64,000 nt of DNA from Pseudomonas marginalis (GTDB lineage Bacteria; Pseudomonadota; Gammaproteobacteria; Pseudomonadales; Pseudomonadaceae): the NCBI RefSeq assembly GCF_008692035.1, contig NZ_VTFG01000001.1, positions 1,550,001 through 1,614,000 on the forward strand. Direction: 5' to 3'. A program made the translations under genes and the position numbers. The notes under the pieces are model-generated. The model was not told the origin of the DNA. It did not search any database and worked only from the letters and a program-made list of their open reading frames with translations. This document shows positions 34,390-45,520 of this stretch, one piece after another. Every line of letters begins with the position of its first letter. The first letter of the stretch is position 1.

Positions 34390-37311
34390 ATGTCCCTGAT
34401 AGTTCTACTGCTTCTGCCTTTTATCGGCAGCTGTCTGGCGGCCTTGCTGCCGCACAATGCACGTAACACCGAATCCCTGCTGGCTGGCCTTGTGGCCCTG
34501 GTCGGAACCGTTCAAGTCGCCCTGCTCTACCCCCAGATCGCCCACGGTGGCGTGATCCGCGAAGAATTCATGTGGTTGCCCAGCCTTGGGCTGAACTTCG
34601 TGCTGCGCATGGATGGGTTCGCCTGGTTGTTCTCGATGCTGGTGCTCGGCATCGGCGCGCTGGTGTCGCTGTATGCGCGCTACTACATGTCGCCGGACGA
34701 TCCGGTGCCGCGTTTCTTCGCGTTTTTCCTGGCCTTCATGGGCGCCATGCTCGGGCTGGTGATTTCCGGCAACCTGATCCAGATCGTGTTCTTCTGGGAA
34801 CTGACCAGCCTGTTCTCGTTCCTGTTGATCGGCTACTGGCACCATCGCGCCGATGCGCGTCGTGGTGCGTACATGGCCTTGATGGTCACCGGCGCTGGCG
34901 GCTTGTGCCTGCTGGCGGGCGTGATGCTGCTGGGACATATCGTCGGCAGCTATGACCTGGACCAGGTGCTGGCCGCCGGCGAGCAGATCCGCGCGCATTC
35001 GCTGTACCCGGTGATGCTCGCGCTGGTGCTGATCGGCGCCCTGAGCAAAAGCGCGCAGTTTCCGTTCCATTTCTGGCTGCCCCACGCCATGGCTGCACCG
35101 ACCCCGGTGTCTGCCTATCTGCACTCGGCGACGATGGTGAAGGCCGGCGTGTTCCTGCTGGCCCGCCTGTGGCCGTCGCTGTCCGGCAGCGAAGAATGGT
35201 TCTGGATCGTCGGCGGTGCCGGCGCCCTGACCCTCCTCCTCGGCGCTTACTGCGCCATGTTCCAGAATGATCTCAAAGGCCTTTTAGCCTATTCCACCAT
35301 CAGCCACCTCGGGCTGATCACCCTGCTGCTGGGCCTCAACAGCCCGCTGGCCGCCGTCGCCGCGGTGTTCCATATCCTCAACCACGCCACCTTCAAGGCC
35401 TCGCTGTTCATGGCGGCGGGCATCATCGACCACGAAAGCGGCACGCGGGACATCCGCAAGCTCAGTGGCCTGGTGCGCCTGATCCCGTTTACCGCGACCC
35501 TGGCGATGGTGGCCAGCGCATCCATGGCCGGCGTACCGTTGCTCAACGGTTTCCTGTCCAAAGAGATGTTCTTCGCTGAAACCGTGTTTATCTCATCGAC
35601 CCAATGGGTGGAAATCGCCCTGCCCCTGATCGCGACCATCGCCGGTACGTTCAGCGTGGCCTACGCCCTGCGCTTTACCGTGGATGTGTTCTTCGGCCCG
35701 CCCGCCACCGACCTGCCCCACACGCCTCACGAACCCCCGCGCTGGATGCGTGCCCCGGTTGAGCTGCTGGTATTCACCTGCCTGCTGGTGGGCATCTTCC
35801 CGGCCCAGGTGGTCGGTTCGATCCTCGCCGCTGCGGCGCTGCCGGTGGTCGGCGGCGTGCTGCCGGAATACAGCCTGGCGATCTGGCATGGCTGGAATGC
35901 ACCGATGATCATGAGCCTGGTGGCCATGTCCGGTGGCGTGGTGCTCTACCTGCTGCTACGCAAACAACTGAAGCGCGGGCGTTTCAAGTACCCGCCGGTC
36001 ATCAGCTACTTCAACGGCAAGCGCGGCTTCGAGCGCAGCCTGGTGGTGATGATGCGCGGCGTGCGCAGGATCGAGAAACGCATCAGCACCAAGCGCCTGC
36101 AGACCCAATTGTTCCTGTTGGTGATCGTCGCGGTGATCGGCGCCATGATCCCGATGCTCAACAGCGGCCTCAGCTGGGGCGACCGCCCGAAGATCCCGGG
36201 CTCCATCGTGTTCGTCACCCTGTGGCTGCTGGCGATTGCCTGTGCCCTGGGCGCCGCCTGGCAAGCCAAGTACCACCGGCTCGCGGCCCTGACCATGGTC
36301 AGCGTGTGCGGCCTGATGACCTGCGTCACCTTCGTGTGGTTCTCGGCGCCGGACCTGGCGCTGACCCAGTTGGTGGTGGAAGTGGTCACCACCGTACTGA
36401 TCCTGCTCGGCCTGCGCTGGCTGCCACGGCGGATCGAAGAAGTCTCGCCACTGCCCAGTTCGCTGCGCAAGGCGCGCATCCGTCGTCTGCGCGACTTCCT
36501 GCTCTCCACCGTGGTAGGCGGCGGCATGGCGCTGCTGTCCTATGCGATGCTGACGCGCCAGACGCCCAACGATATTTCCTCGTTCTACTTGAGCCGCGCC
36601 CTGCCCGAGGGCGGTGGCAGCAATGTGGTGAACGTGATGCTGGTGGACTTCCGGGGCTTCGATACCCTCGGCGAAATCACCGTGCTCGGCGCCGTGGCGC
36701 TGACGGTGTATGCCCTGCTGCGTCGTTTCCGCCCGTCCAAGGAAAGCATGGAGCTGCCGCCACAGCAGCGTCAACTGGCGCCGGACGTGGCCACCGACCT
36801 AGTCAACCCGCGCCAGGCCAGCGACACCGCCCTGGGCTTCATGATGGTGCCGGCGGTGCTGGTGCGCCTGCTGCTGCCGATTGCGCTGGTGGTGTCGTTC
36901 TACCTGTTCATGCGCGGCCACAACCAACCGGGCGGCGGGTTTGTCGCCGGCCTGGTGATGTCGGTGGCGTTTATCCTGCAGTACATGGTTGCCGGTACCC
37001 AGTGGGTCGAGGCGCAGATGAGCCTGCGGCCGATGCGCTGGATGGGCTTCGGCCTGTTCTCGGCGACGCTGACCGGGATCGGCGCGTTGTTTGTCGGCTA
37101 CCCGTTCCTCACCACCCATACCTGGCATTTCAGCCTGCCGCTGCTGGGCGATATTCATGTTGCCAGCGCGTTGTTCTTCGATGTGGGCGTATACGCCATG
37201 GTCGTCGGCTCGACGCTGCTGATGCTCACCGCCCTCGGCCACCAGTCGGTGCGTGCGCATAAACCGAGCAACCAGGCCAAAGTAGTCGCCGCCACCGAAG
37301 GAGCCGCCTGA
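34390..37311 (+). CDS. mrpA: Mrp-type Na+(K+)/H+ antiporter subunit A (fused A-B)
   Basis: A 973-aa inner-membrane protein, the largest subunit of a group-2 Mrp (Pha/Sha) cation/proton antiporter. The N-terminal part (to about residue 780) has the NuoL-like Proton_antipo domains (FFWELTSLFSFLLIGYWHH; KSAQFPFHFWLPHAMAAPTP). The C-terminal part (about 810-960) is the MnhB domain (RGHNQPGGGFVAGLVMSVAF). The A-B fusion gives the six-gene operon typical of Pseudomonas. It functions in pH and salt homeostasis. Its TGA overlaps mrpC by 1 nt. Confidence 0.95.
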   Translation: MSLIVLLLLPFIGSCLAALLPHNARNTESLLAGLVALVGTVQVALLYPQIAHGGVIREEFMWLPSLGLNFVLRMDGFAWLFSMLVLGIGALVSLYARYYMSPDDPVPRFFAFFLAFMGAMLGLVISGNLIQIVFFWELTSLFSFLLIGYWHHRADARRGAYMALMVTGAGGLCLLAGVMLLGHIVGSYDLDQVLAAGEQIRAHSLYPVMLALVLIGALSKSAQFPFHFWLPHAMAAPTPVSAYLHSATMVKAGVFLLARLWPSLSGSEEWFWIVGGAGALTLLLGAYCAMFQNDLKGLLAYSTISHLGLITLLLGLNSPLAAVAAVFHILNHATFKASLFMAAGIIDHESGTRDIRKLSGLVRLIPFTATLAMVASASMAGVPLLNGFLSKEMFFAETVFISSTQWVEIALPLIATIAGTFSVAYALRFTVDVFFGPPATDLPHTPHEPPRWMRAPVELLVFTCLLVGIFPAQVVGSILAAAALPVVGGVLPEYSLAIWHGWNAPMIMSLVAMSGGVVLYLLLRKQLKRGRFKYPPVISYFNGKRGFERSLVVMMRGVRRIEKRISTKRLQTQLFLLVIVAVIGAMIPMLNSGLSWGDRPKIPGSIVFVTLWLLAIACALGAAWQAKYHRLAALTMVSVCGLMTCVTFVWFSAPDLALTQLVVEVVTTVLILLGLRWLPRRIEEVSPLPSSLRKARIRRLRDFLLSTVVGGGMALLSYAMLTRQTPNDISSFYLSRALPEGGGSNVVNVMLVDFRGFDTLGEITVLGAVALTVYALLRRFRPSKESMELPPQQRQLAPDVATDLVNPRQASDTALGFMMVPAVLVRLLLPIALVVSFYLFMRGHNQPGGGFVAGLVMSVAFILQYMVAGTQWVEAQMSLRPMRWMGFGLFSATLTGIGALFVGYPFLTTHTWHFSLPLLGDIHVASALFFDVGVYAMVVGSTLLMLTALGHQSVRAHKPSNQAKVVAATEGAA

Positions 37312-37655
37312 TGGAAGAAGTCATCGCAATTGCCATTGGGGTCCTGGCGGCCTCCGGCGTCTGGTTGATCCTGCGGCCACGGACGTTCCAGGTGGTGATG
37401 GGCCTGTGCCTGTTGTCGTACGGGGTCAACCTGTTCATTTTCAGCATGGGCAGCCTGTTTATCGGCAAGGAGCCGATCATCAAGGACGGCGTGCCCCAGG
37501 ACCTGCTCAATTACACCGATCCCCTGCCCCAGGCCCTGGTGCTTACGGCGATCGTGATCAGCTTCGCCATGACCGCGTTGTTCCCGGTGGTGCTGCTGGC
37601 GTCACGGGGCCTGACCGGCACTGACCATGTGGACGGCCGGGAGCCCAAGGAATGA
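37311..37655 (+). CDS. mrpC: Mrp antiporter subunit C
   Basis: A 114-aa, three-helix protein homologous to NuoK (GLCLLSYGVNLFIFSMGSLF, DPLPQALVLTAIVISFAMTA). It is a required membrane subunit of the Mrp complex. It overlaps mrpA by 1 nt and mrpD by 4 nt, so the operon is translationally coupled. Confidence 0.94.
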   Translation: MEEVIAIAIGVLAASGVWLILRPRTFQVVMGLCLLSYGVNLFIFSMGSLFIGKEPIIKDGVPQDLLNYTDPLPQALVLTAIVISFAMTALFPVVLLASRGLTGTDHVDGREPKE

Positions 37656-39334
37656 ATTGGGTCAACCAACTGATCGTCGCCCCCATCCTGCTGCCGTTGC
37701 TCACCGCCGCGCTGATGCTGATGCTCGGCGAAAAACGCCGCCCGCTGAAGGCCAGGATCAACCTGTTCTCCAGCGTCATTGGCCTGGGCATCGCGATCCT
37801 GCTGTTGTACTGGACGCAAAAAGGCGGCCCCGGCTCGATTGGGGTGTACCTGCCGGGCAACTGGCAGGTGCCGTTCGGCATCGTGCTGGTGGTCGACCAG
37901 CTCTCGGCGCTGATGCTGGTGCTCACCGGGATCATCGGCGTGAGCGCGCTGCTGTTCGCCATGGCCCGTTGGGACCGTGCCGGTACCAGTTTCCATGCGC
38001 TGTTCCAGATCCAGATGATGGGCCTGTACGGCGCGTTCCTCACGGCGGACCTGTTCAACCTGTTCGTGTTCTTCGAGGTGCTGCTGGCGGCGTCCTACGG
38101 CTTGATGCTGCACGGCTCGGGCCGGGCGCGGGTGTCGTCGGGGCTGCATTACATCGCGATCAACCTGCTGGCGTCGTCGCTGTTCCTGATCGGCGCGGCG
38201 ATGATCTACGGCGTGACCGGCACGCTGAATTTCGCTGACCTGGCACTGAAAATCCCGCTGGTTCCCGAGGCGGATCGCGGCCTGCTGCATGCCGGTGCGG
38301 CGATCCTCGCCACCGCATTCCTGGCCAAGGCCGGCATGTGGCCGCTGAACTTCTGGCTGGCCCCCGCCTATTCCTCAGCCAGCGCGCCGGTGGCGGCGAT
38401 GTTCGCGATCATGACCAAGGTCGGCGTGTACACCGTGCTGCGCCTGTGGACCCTGTTGTTCTCCGGCCAGGCCGGCGCATCGGCGTTGTTTGGCGGCGAC
38501 TGGCTGGTGTACGGCGGCATGGCCACGATCATCTGCGCGGCGCTGGCGATGGTGGCGGCGCAGCGGCTCGAGCGCATGGCCAGCTTGAGCATCCTGGTCT
38601 CGGCCGGGATCCTGCTGTCGGCCGTTGGTTTCGCCCAGCCAAGCCTGACCGCCGGGGCGCTGTTCTATCTGGTCAGCTCCACCCTGGCGTTGAGTGCGCT
38701 GTTCCTGCTGGCCGAATTGATCGAGCGTTCGCGCTCGGCCAACGACCTGCCGCTGGATGAAGAAATCGACGCACTGCCCAAGGCCATGGAATCCCTGCAT
38801 CCGCGTCCTGGCGTGAACCTGGATGACGAGCAGAAAGCCGTGGTCGGCCAGGTGATTCCCTGGACCATGGCCTTCCTCGGCTTGAGCTTTGTCGCCTGCG
38901 CCCTGCTGATCATCGGCATGCCGCCGCTGTCCGGGTTTATCGGCAAGCTGAGTTTGTTGAGTGCGCTGGTTAACCCGTTGGGCCTGGGTGTCAGTGTGGA
39001 TGAACCCATTCGTCCCGCGGCCTGGGGGTTGGTGGCGCTGTTGATCCTCTCGGGCCTTGCCTCGCTGATCGCCTTCGCCCGCCTGGGTATCCAGCGCTTC
39101 TGGACCCCGGAAGAGCGCCCGTCGCCCTTGCTGCGCCGCTATGAGTGCGTGCCGATCTTCTTCCTGCTGGGCCTGAGCATCCTGCTGACCTTCAAGGCCG
39201 AGCCGCTGATGCGCTACACCCAGGCCACTGCCCAGAGCCTGAACAACCCGGAACACTACGTGATGGCGGTGATGGCCACGCGTCCGGTCCCCAGCCCCGA
39301 AGCCAAGACCGCCGCGCTGGAGGTTCAACCATGA
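37652..39334 (+). CDS. mrpD: Mrp antiporter subunit D
   Basis: A 560-aa NuoM/NuoN-like antiporter subunit with about 14 transmembrane segments. The conserved glutamate sits in FNLFVFFEVLLAASYGLML, and the lysine/broken-helix region is LAKAGMWPLNFWLAPAYSSA. The length is usual for Pseudomonas subunit D. Its stop overlaps the mrpE start by 4 nt. Confidence 0.94.
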   Translation: MNWVNQLIVAPILLPLLTAALMLMLGEKRRPLKARINLFSSVIGLGIAILLLYWTQKGGPGSIGVYLPGNWQVPFGIVLVVDQLSALMLVLTGIIGVSALLFAMARWDRAGTSFHALFQIQMMGLYGAFLTADLFNLFVFFEVLLAASYGLMLHGSGRARVSSGLHYIAINLLASSLFLIGAAMIYGVTGTLNFADLALKIPLVPEADRGLLHAGAAILATAFLAKAGMWPLNFWLAPAYSSASAPVAAMFAIMTKVGVYTVLRLWTLLFSGQAGASALFGGDWLVYGGMATIICAALAMVAAQRLERMASLSILVSAGILLSAVGFAQPSLTAGALFYLVSSTLALSALFLLAELIERSRSANDLPLDEEIDALPKAMESLHPRPGVNLDDEQKAVVGQVIPWTMAFLGLSFVACALLIIGMPPLSGFIGKLSLLSALVNPLGLGVSVDEPIRPAAWGLVALLILSGLASLIAFARLGIQRFWTPEERPSPLLRRYECVPIFFLLGLSILLTFKAEPLMRYTQATAQSLNNPEHYVMAVMATRPVPSPEAKTAALEVQP

Positions 39335-39819
39335 AGCGCCTGTTGCCTGCCCCATGGTTGTCCCTCGCGTTGTGGTTGCTGTGGCTGGTGCTGAACCTGT
39401 CCGTCAGCCCCGGCAACCTGCTGCTGGGCGCGCTGCTGGGCTTTCTCGCGCCGCTGCTGATGGCGCCGCTGCGCCCGCTGCCGATCCGCATCCGCCGCCC
39501 TGGCGTGATCATCCGCCTGTTTTTCCTGGTCGGCCGCGATGTGATCGTCTCCAACCTGCAAGTGGCCTGGGGCGTGCTGATGTGCGGCTCACGCCCACCG
39601 CGTTCGCGCTTCGTCAAAATCCCCCTGGACCTGCGCGACGCCAATGGCCTCGCCGCCCTGTCGATGATCACCACCGTGGTCCCCGGCACCATCTGGTCGG
39701 AACTGGCCCTGGACCGCAGCATCCTGCTGCTGCACGTATTCGACCTGGAGGATGAAGCGCCGTTTATCGAGCACTTCAAGACCACCTACGAGCGGCCCCT
39801 GATGGAGATCTTCGAATGA
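39331..39819 (+). CDS. mrpE: Mrp antiporter subunit E
   Basis: A 162-aa membrane protein with two N-terminal hydrophobic segments and a soluble C-terminal part (MnhE domain; SMITTVVPGTIWSEL is characteristic). I chose ATG 39331 (MKRLLPAPWLS), because the longer reading frame to 39145 lies inside mrpD. It overlaps mrpF by 4 nt. Confidence 0.93.
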   Translation: MKRLLPAPWLSLALWLLWLVLNLSVSPGNLLLGALLGFLAPLLMAPLRPLPIRIRRPGVIIRLFFLVGRDVIVSNLQVAWGVLMCGSRPPRSRFVKIPLDLRDANGLAALSMITTVVPGTIWSELALDRSILLLHVFDLEDEAPFIEHFKTTYERPLMEIFE

Positions 39820-40094
39820 GCGCCCTGCTCTCCAATGCGATCCTGTTCAGCCTGTTCCTGTTCTCCCTGGCCATGGTGCTGACCCTGATCCGCCTGTTCA
39901 AAGGCCCGTCGGCCCAGGACCGGGTCCTGGCGCTGGACTACCTGTACATTCTGGCGATGCTGATGATGCTGGTGCTGGGTATTCGCTATGCCAGCGACAC
40001 CTACTTTGAAGCGGCGCTGCTGATTGCGCTGTTCGGCTTCGTGGGCTCGTTTGCCCTGGCCAAATTCCTGCTGCGTGGGGAGGTGATTGAATGA
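39816..40094 (+). CDS. mrpF: Mrp antiporter subunit F
   Basis: A 92-aa protein with three hydrophobic segments and the MrpF motif RLFKGPSAQDRVLALD between helices 1 and 2. The genes on both sides overlap it by 4 nt. Subunit F of the related Bacillus complex is implicated in Na+ and cholate resistance. Confidence 0.93.
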   Translation: MSALLSNAILFSLFLFSLAMVLTLIRLFKGPSAQDRVLALDYLYILAMLMMLVLGIRYASDTYFEAALLIALFGFVGSFALAKFLLRGEVIE

Positions 40095-40429
40095 TGCCGT
40101 TATGGATGGAAATCGTCGTCGCGGTGCTGCTGGTATTGAGCAGCGTGTTCGCACTGATCGGCGCGATTGGCTTGCTGCGCATGAAAGACTTCTTCCAGCG
40201 CATGCACCCGCCGGCGCTGGCCTCGACATTAGGTGCCTGGTGCGTGGCGCTGGCATCGATTATCTACTTTTCGGTGCTCAAGTCCGGGCCGGTGCTGCAC
40301 GGGTGGCTGATTCCGATTTTGTTGGCGATCACCGTACCGGTGACCACGCTGCTGCTGGCCCGTACGGCGCTGTTTCGCAAGCGCATGGCCGGTGATGATG
40401 TACCGGCCGAGGTCAGCAGCCGCCGCTGA
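40091..40429 (+). CDS. mrpG: Mrp antiporter subunit G
   Basis: A 112-aa protein with three hydrophobic segments and the MnhG signature GLLRMKDFFQRMHPPALAST. It is the last gene of the Mrp operon. A 389-nt gene-free stretch with two REPINs and a terminator follows. Confidence 0.93.
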   Translation: MMPLWMEIVVAVLLVLSSVFALIGAIGLLRMKDFFQRMHPPALASTLGAWCVALASIIYFSVLKSGPVLHGWLIPILLAITVPVTTLLLARTALFRKRMAGDDVPAEVSSRR

Positions 40430-40451
40430 GCGCTGAGGCGAACACGGTTAA

Positions 40452-40557
40452 AAATGTGGGAGATGTCGAGCTTTAGCGAGGCTTCGATGGCGGCGGCACA
40501 GTTGGTAGAGGTGTTGGCTGAAACACCGCTATCGGGAGCAAGCCCCCTCCCACATTT
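40452..40557. repeat. REPIN, tandem copy 1
   Basis: Outer arms AAATGTGGGAG (40452) and CTCCCACATTT (to 40557). The left interior carries ATGTCGAGCTTTAGCGAGGC, which recurs in copy 2; the right interior carries CGGGAGCAAGCCCCCTCC. About 106 nt. It lies in the 389-nt gap (40430-40818) after mrpG, which holds no gene. Confidence 0.88.
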
Positions 40558-40618
40558 GATTGCGGTTGACAGGTAGAAAGCAGCCCGGCTGTAGATCTCA
40601 AGGATACCGCCAATCCCC

Positions 40619-40733
40619 TGTGGGAGATGTCGAGCTTTAGCGAGGCTTCGAAGGCGGCGGCACTGTTGACAGGTATGTTGGCTGACCCACCGCCATCGGG
40701 AGCAAGTCGAATCGTCGCGCCGCCCCTCCCACA
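40619..40733. repeat. REPIN, tandem copy 2
   Basis: Outer arms TGTGGGAG (40619) and CTCCCACA (to 40733). The left half is nearly identical to copy 1 for about 45 nt (GTGGGAGATGTCGAGCTTTA...). The right half instead matches the REPIN at 29.5 kb (GAGCAAGTCGAATCGTCG, then CCGCCCCTCCCACA). About 115 nt. Confidence 0.86.
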
Positions 40734-40770
40734 CGGGATCGGGTGAGCCGCTCACTAAAACAGTGTGCAA

Positions 40771-40801
40771 AAAAACGCCCCGAACCAGTCGGGGCGTTTT
40801 T
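40771..40801 (-). terminator. Bidirectional terminator between mrpG and cysS
   Basis: A stem CGCCCCGA (40776-40783) / TCGGGGCG (40789-40796) with a 5-nt loop is flanked by A5 on one side and T5 on the other, so it works on both strands. It lies 18 nt after the cysS stop. Confidence 0.92.
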
Positions 40802-40818
40802 CATCCAGCGTTTGCCAA

Positions 40819-42207
<1,389 letters not shown>

Positions 42208-42227
42208 GACAGTTCCTTAAGACAGAA

Positions 42228-43928
42228 TCACTGGCCCCACGAATCACGCAAGGTCACGGTACGGTTGAATACCGGCTGACCAGGTTTCGAGTCCTTGATA
42301 TCCGCGCAGAAGTAGCCTTCGCGCTCGAACTGGAAACGGTCTTCCGGCTGTGCGTCGCCCAAAGAGGGTTCGGCACGACAACCGGTGAGCACTTGCAGGG
42401 AGTCAGGGTTGATGTTGTCGAGGAAGCTGGCGCTGTCTTCGGCCTTTTCAGGATTCGGCGAACGGAACAGGCGATCGTACAGGCGCACTTCGCACTCGAT
42501 GCTGGCAGCGGCCGGCACCCAGTGGATCACGCCCTTGACCTTGCGGCCTTCAGGGTTCTTGCCCAGGGTTTCCGGGTCATAGGAGCAACGCAGTTCGACG
42601 ATGTTGCCCTCGGCGTCCTTGATCGCTTCGTCGGCGCGGATCACGTAGCTGCCGCGCAGGCGCACTTCGCCGTTCGGCTCCAGGCGCTTGTAGCCTTTTG
42701 GCGGCTCTTCCATGAAGTCATCGCGGTCGATGTAGATTTCACGGGCGAACGGCAGCTTGCGCACGCCGAGTGCTTCGTTCTGCGGATGACGCGGCAGTTC
42801 GAGGTGGTCGACCTTGTCTTGCGGGTAGTTGGTGATCACGACTTTCAACGGACGCAGCACGCACATGGCCCGTGGCGCGTTCGCGTCGAGGTCCTGGCGG
42901 ATGCTGAACTCGAGCATGCCGTAGTCGACCACACCGTCTGAGCGGTTGGTGCCGACCATCTCGCAGAAGTTGCGGATCGACGCCGGGGTGTAGCCACGGC
43001 GGCGGAAGCCCGACAGGGTCGACATGCGTGGGTCGTCCCAGCCATTGACGTGCTTTTCATCCACCAGTTGCTTGAGCTTGCGCTTGCTGGTGATGGTGTA
43101 GTTGAGGTTCAGGCGGCTGAATTCGTACTGACGCGGGTGCGCCGGGACCGGCAGGCTGTCGAGGAACCATTCGTACAGCGGGCGATGGCTCTCGAACTCC
43201 AGGGTGCAGATGGAGTGGGTGATGCCTTCGATGGCGTCCGACTGGCCGTGGGTGAAGTCGTAGTTCGGGTAGATGCACCACTTGTCGCCGGTCTGGTGGT
43301 GATGGGCGTGGCGGATGCGGTACATGATCGGGTCGCGCAGGTTCATGTTCGGCGAGGCCATGTCGATCTTGGCGCGCAGCACGCGGGCGCCGTCCGGGAA
43401 CTCACCGGCGCGCATGCGGGCGAACCAGTCGAGGTTCTCTTCTACGGAGCGGTCGCGGAACGGGCTGTTCTTGCCCGGTTCGGTCAGGGTGCCACGGTAT
43501 TCCTTGGCCTGCTCGGGGGTCAGGTCGTCGACGTAGGCCTTGCCGGCCTTGATCAGCTCGACGGCCCATTCGAACAGCTGGTCGAAGTATTTGGAGGCAT
43601 AGCGCACTTCACCGGACCATTCGAAGCCCAGCCACTTGATGTCGCTTTCGATGGCGTCGATGTATTCCTGGTCTTCCTTGGCCGGGTTGGTGTCGTCGAA
43701 ACGCAGGTGCGTGACGCCACCGAACTCCTGGGCCAGGCCGAAGTTCACACAGATCGACTTGGCGTGACCGATGTGCAGGTAGCCGTTGGGCTCTGGCGGG
43801 AAGCGGGTGACGATCTGCGTGTGCTTGCCCGAATCCAGGTCCGCCTGGATGATCGGGCGCAGGAAGTTGACCGGGACGGCAGGTCCGGCCTTGGAATTCG
43901 AGGTAGGGTCGACAGTGGGCTTGCTCAT
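42228..43928 (-). CDS. glnS: Glutaminyl-tRNA synthetase
   Basis: A 566-aa class I synthetase that charges tRNA-Gln directly. The HIGH motif is in [15 protein letters not shown], and the KMSKS-equivalent is ITSKRKL. The C-terminal beta-barrel anticodon-binding domains are complete (ends [14 protein letters not shown]). ATG 43928 ([12 protein letters not shown]) is chosen over an in-frame upstream extension that crosses the promoter region. It is divergent from ppiB with a 249-nt spacer. Confidence 0.97.
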   Translation of the reverse strand: MSKPTVDPTSNSKAGPAVPVNFLRPIIQADLDSGKHTQIVTRFPPEPNGYLHIGHAKSICVNFGLAQEFGGVTHLRFDDTNPAKEDQEYIDAIESDIKWLGFEWSGEVRYASKYFDQLFEWAVELIKAGKAYVDDLTPEQAKEYRGTLTEPGKNSPFRDRSVEENLDWFARMRAGEFPDGARVLRAKIDMASPNMNLRDPIMYRIRHAHHHQTGDKWCIYPNYDFTHGQSDAIEGITHSICTLEFESHRPLYEWFLDSLPVPAHPRQYEFSRLNLNYTITSKRKLKQLVDEKHVNGWDDPRMSTLSGFRRRGYTPASIRNFCEMVGTNRSDGVVDYGMLEFSIRQDLDANAPRAMCVLRPLKVVITNYPQDKVDHLELPRHPQNEALGVRKLPFAREIYIDRDDFMEEPPKGYKRLEPNGEVRLRGSYVIRADEAIKDAEGNIVELRCSYDPETLGKNPEGRKVKGVIHWVPAAASIECEVRLYDRLFRSPNPEKAEDSASFLDNINPDSLQVLTGCRAEPSLGDAQPEDRFQFEREGYFCADIKDSKPGQPVFNRTVTLRDSWGQ

Positions 43929-44177
43929 AGGATCCTTGAACAGACAGGTTCGTGGCCGGTTGGGGCCAGATAAAACAAAGGCGATATCATAGCTGATGCT
44001 GTCAAGACACTGACAGGTCACGACCAAAAACTGCTGCTTTAATTAACCAGGCGGTAAAAAACCACCTCGAAATTCCTGCCGGGCACGCTAAACTGCGCGC
44101 CTTGGCCGCCGTTTAGCCAGACAGGTAAGGCGCCCCAGGCGTCCAAACCCACGAATTCCCTGAAAAGAGTAGTGAAC

Positions 44178-44681
44178 ATGACTCAAGTCAAACTGACCAC
44201 CAACCACGGTGACATCGTCATCGAGCTGAACGCCGAGAAAGCGCCGATCACCGTCGCCAACTTCATCGAGTACGTTAAGGCCGGCCACTACGAAAACACG
44301 GTTTTCCACCGTGTCATCGGTAACTTCATGGTCCAGGGCGGCGGTTTCGAGCCTGGCATGAAAGAAAAGAAAGACAAGCGCCCAAGCATCCAGAACGAAG
44401 CGGACAACGGCCTTTCCAACGACAAGTACACCGTCGCCATGGCCCGTACCATGGAGCCGCATTCGGCCTCCGCGCAGTTCTTCATCAACGTGGCCGACAA
44501 TACCTTCCTGAACCACAGCGGCAAGAACGTACAGGGCTGGGGCTACGCCGTGTTCGGTAAAGTCACCGAAGGCCAGGACGTAGTCGACAAGATCAAAGGC
44601 GTGTCGACCACCTCCAAGGCCGGTCACCAGGACGTTCCGGTCGAAGACGTGATCGTCGAGAAAGCCGAGATCGTTGAGTGA
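44178..44681 (+). CDS. ppiB: Peptidyl-prolyl cis-trans isomerase B (cyclophilin)
   Basis: A 167-aa cytoplasmic cyclophilin that speeds proline isomerisation in folding proteins. The active-site core [15 protein letters not shown] and [12 protein letters not shown] are clear. No signal peptide is present. ATG 44178 is chosen over GTG 44172 because AAGAG is better spaced. The final GTGA is shared with the lpxH start. Confidence 0.96.
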   Translation: MTQVKLTTNHGDIVIELNAEKAPITVANFIEYVKAGHYENTVFHRVIGNFMVQGGGFEPGMKEKKDKRPSIQNEADNGLSNDKYTVAMARTMEPHSASAQFFINVADNTFLNHSGKNVQGWGYAVFGKVTEGQDVVDKIKGVSTTSKAGHQDVPVEDVIVEKAEIVE

Positions 44682-45427
44682 TATTACTGATTTCAGATTT
44701 GCATCTGGAAGAGGAGCGCCCGGACATTACCCGGGCGTTTCTGGATCTGCTCCACAACCGCGCCCGTGGCGCCCAGGCGTTGTACATTCTGGGGGACTTC
44801 TTTGAAGCCTGGATTGGCGACGATGGGATGACGCCCTTCCAGCGTTCGATCTGCGAGGCTCTGCGCGAGCTGAGCGACAGCGGTACCCCGATTTTTATCA
44901 TGCATGGCAACCGCGACTTCCTGCTCGGCAAGGCGTTCTGCAAAGCGGCAGGCGCCACCTTGCTCAAGGACCCGAGTGTCGTGCAGCTCGCAGGCGAACC
45001 CGTGCTGTTGATGCACGGCGACAGCCTCTGCACCCGCGACCTTGGCTACATGAAGCTGCGGCGCATCCTGCGTAATCCCATCGTGCTGTTTATCCTGCGT
45101 CACCTGCCGTTGCGCACCCGCCATCGGCTGGCGCGCAAGCTGCGCAGTGAAAGCCGTGCGCAAACGCGCATGAAGGCCAACGACATTGTCGATGTCACGC
45201 CCGAGGAAGTGCCGCGGGTGATGCAGCAGTTCGGCGTGCGCACCCTGGTCCACGGCCACACGCATCGCCCGGCGATCCATAAACTGCAGATTGGCGACCA
45301 GGCGGCCAAGCGCATTGTGCTGGGGGATTGGGACAAGCAGGGCTGGGCGTTGCAGGCGGACGAGCAAGGCTTTCAGTTGGCGGCGTTTGACTTCGTCAAT
45401 CCGCAGCTGGCGTTGCCTGGCGCCTGA
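44678..45427 (+). CDS. lpxH: UDP-2,3-diacylglucosamine diphosphatase
   Basis: A 249-aa calcineurin-like metallophosphoesterase that hydrolyses UDP-2,3-diacylglucosamine to lipid X in lipid A synthesis. The metal-binding motifs are DLHL (Asp7, His9), [17 protein letters not shown] and HGHTHRP near residue 195. GTG 44678 is the start and overlaps the ppiB stop by 4 nt. The order glnS, ppiB, lpxH matches other Pseudomonas. Confidence 0.95.
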   Translation: MILLISDLHLEEERPDITRAFLDLLHNRARGAQALYILGDFFEAWIGDDGMTPFQRSICEALRELSDSGTPIFIMHGNRDFLLGKAFCKAAGATLLKDPSVVQLAGEPVLLMHGDSLCTRDLGYMKLRRILRNPIVLFILRHLPLRTRHRLARKLRSESRAQTRMKANDIVDVTPEEVPRVMQQFGVRTLVHGHTHRPAIHKLQIGDQAAKRIVLGDWDKQGWALQADEQGFQLAAFDFVNPQLALPGA

Positions 45428-45461
45428 TCCTCAAACACCACTGATCCAATGTAAACAGAGA

Positions 45462-45499
45462 TCAAATGTGGGAGGAGGCTTGCCCCCTCCCACACTTGA
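45462..45499. repeat. REP palindrome
   Basis: Inverted arms TCAAATGTGGGAGG (45462-45475) and CCTCCCACACTTGA (45486-45499), with one mismatch. A single unit lying between the convergent lpxH and emrB-like genes. Confidence 0.85.
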
Positions 45500-45520
45500 T
45501 TGCATTTCAGTCTTTGCCAA

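Noticed and set aside
40452..40733. Repeated palindromes that could suggest a CRISPR array
   Set aside because: Only two units, no regular spacers and no cas genes; the sequence is the known Pseudomonas REP type.
44079..44100. A TAAACT -10-like box in the glnS-ppiB spacer
   Set aside because: No acceptable -35 hexamer at a usual spacing was found, so I did not list it as a promoter.
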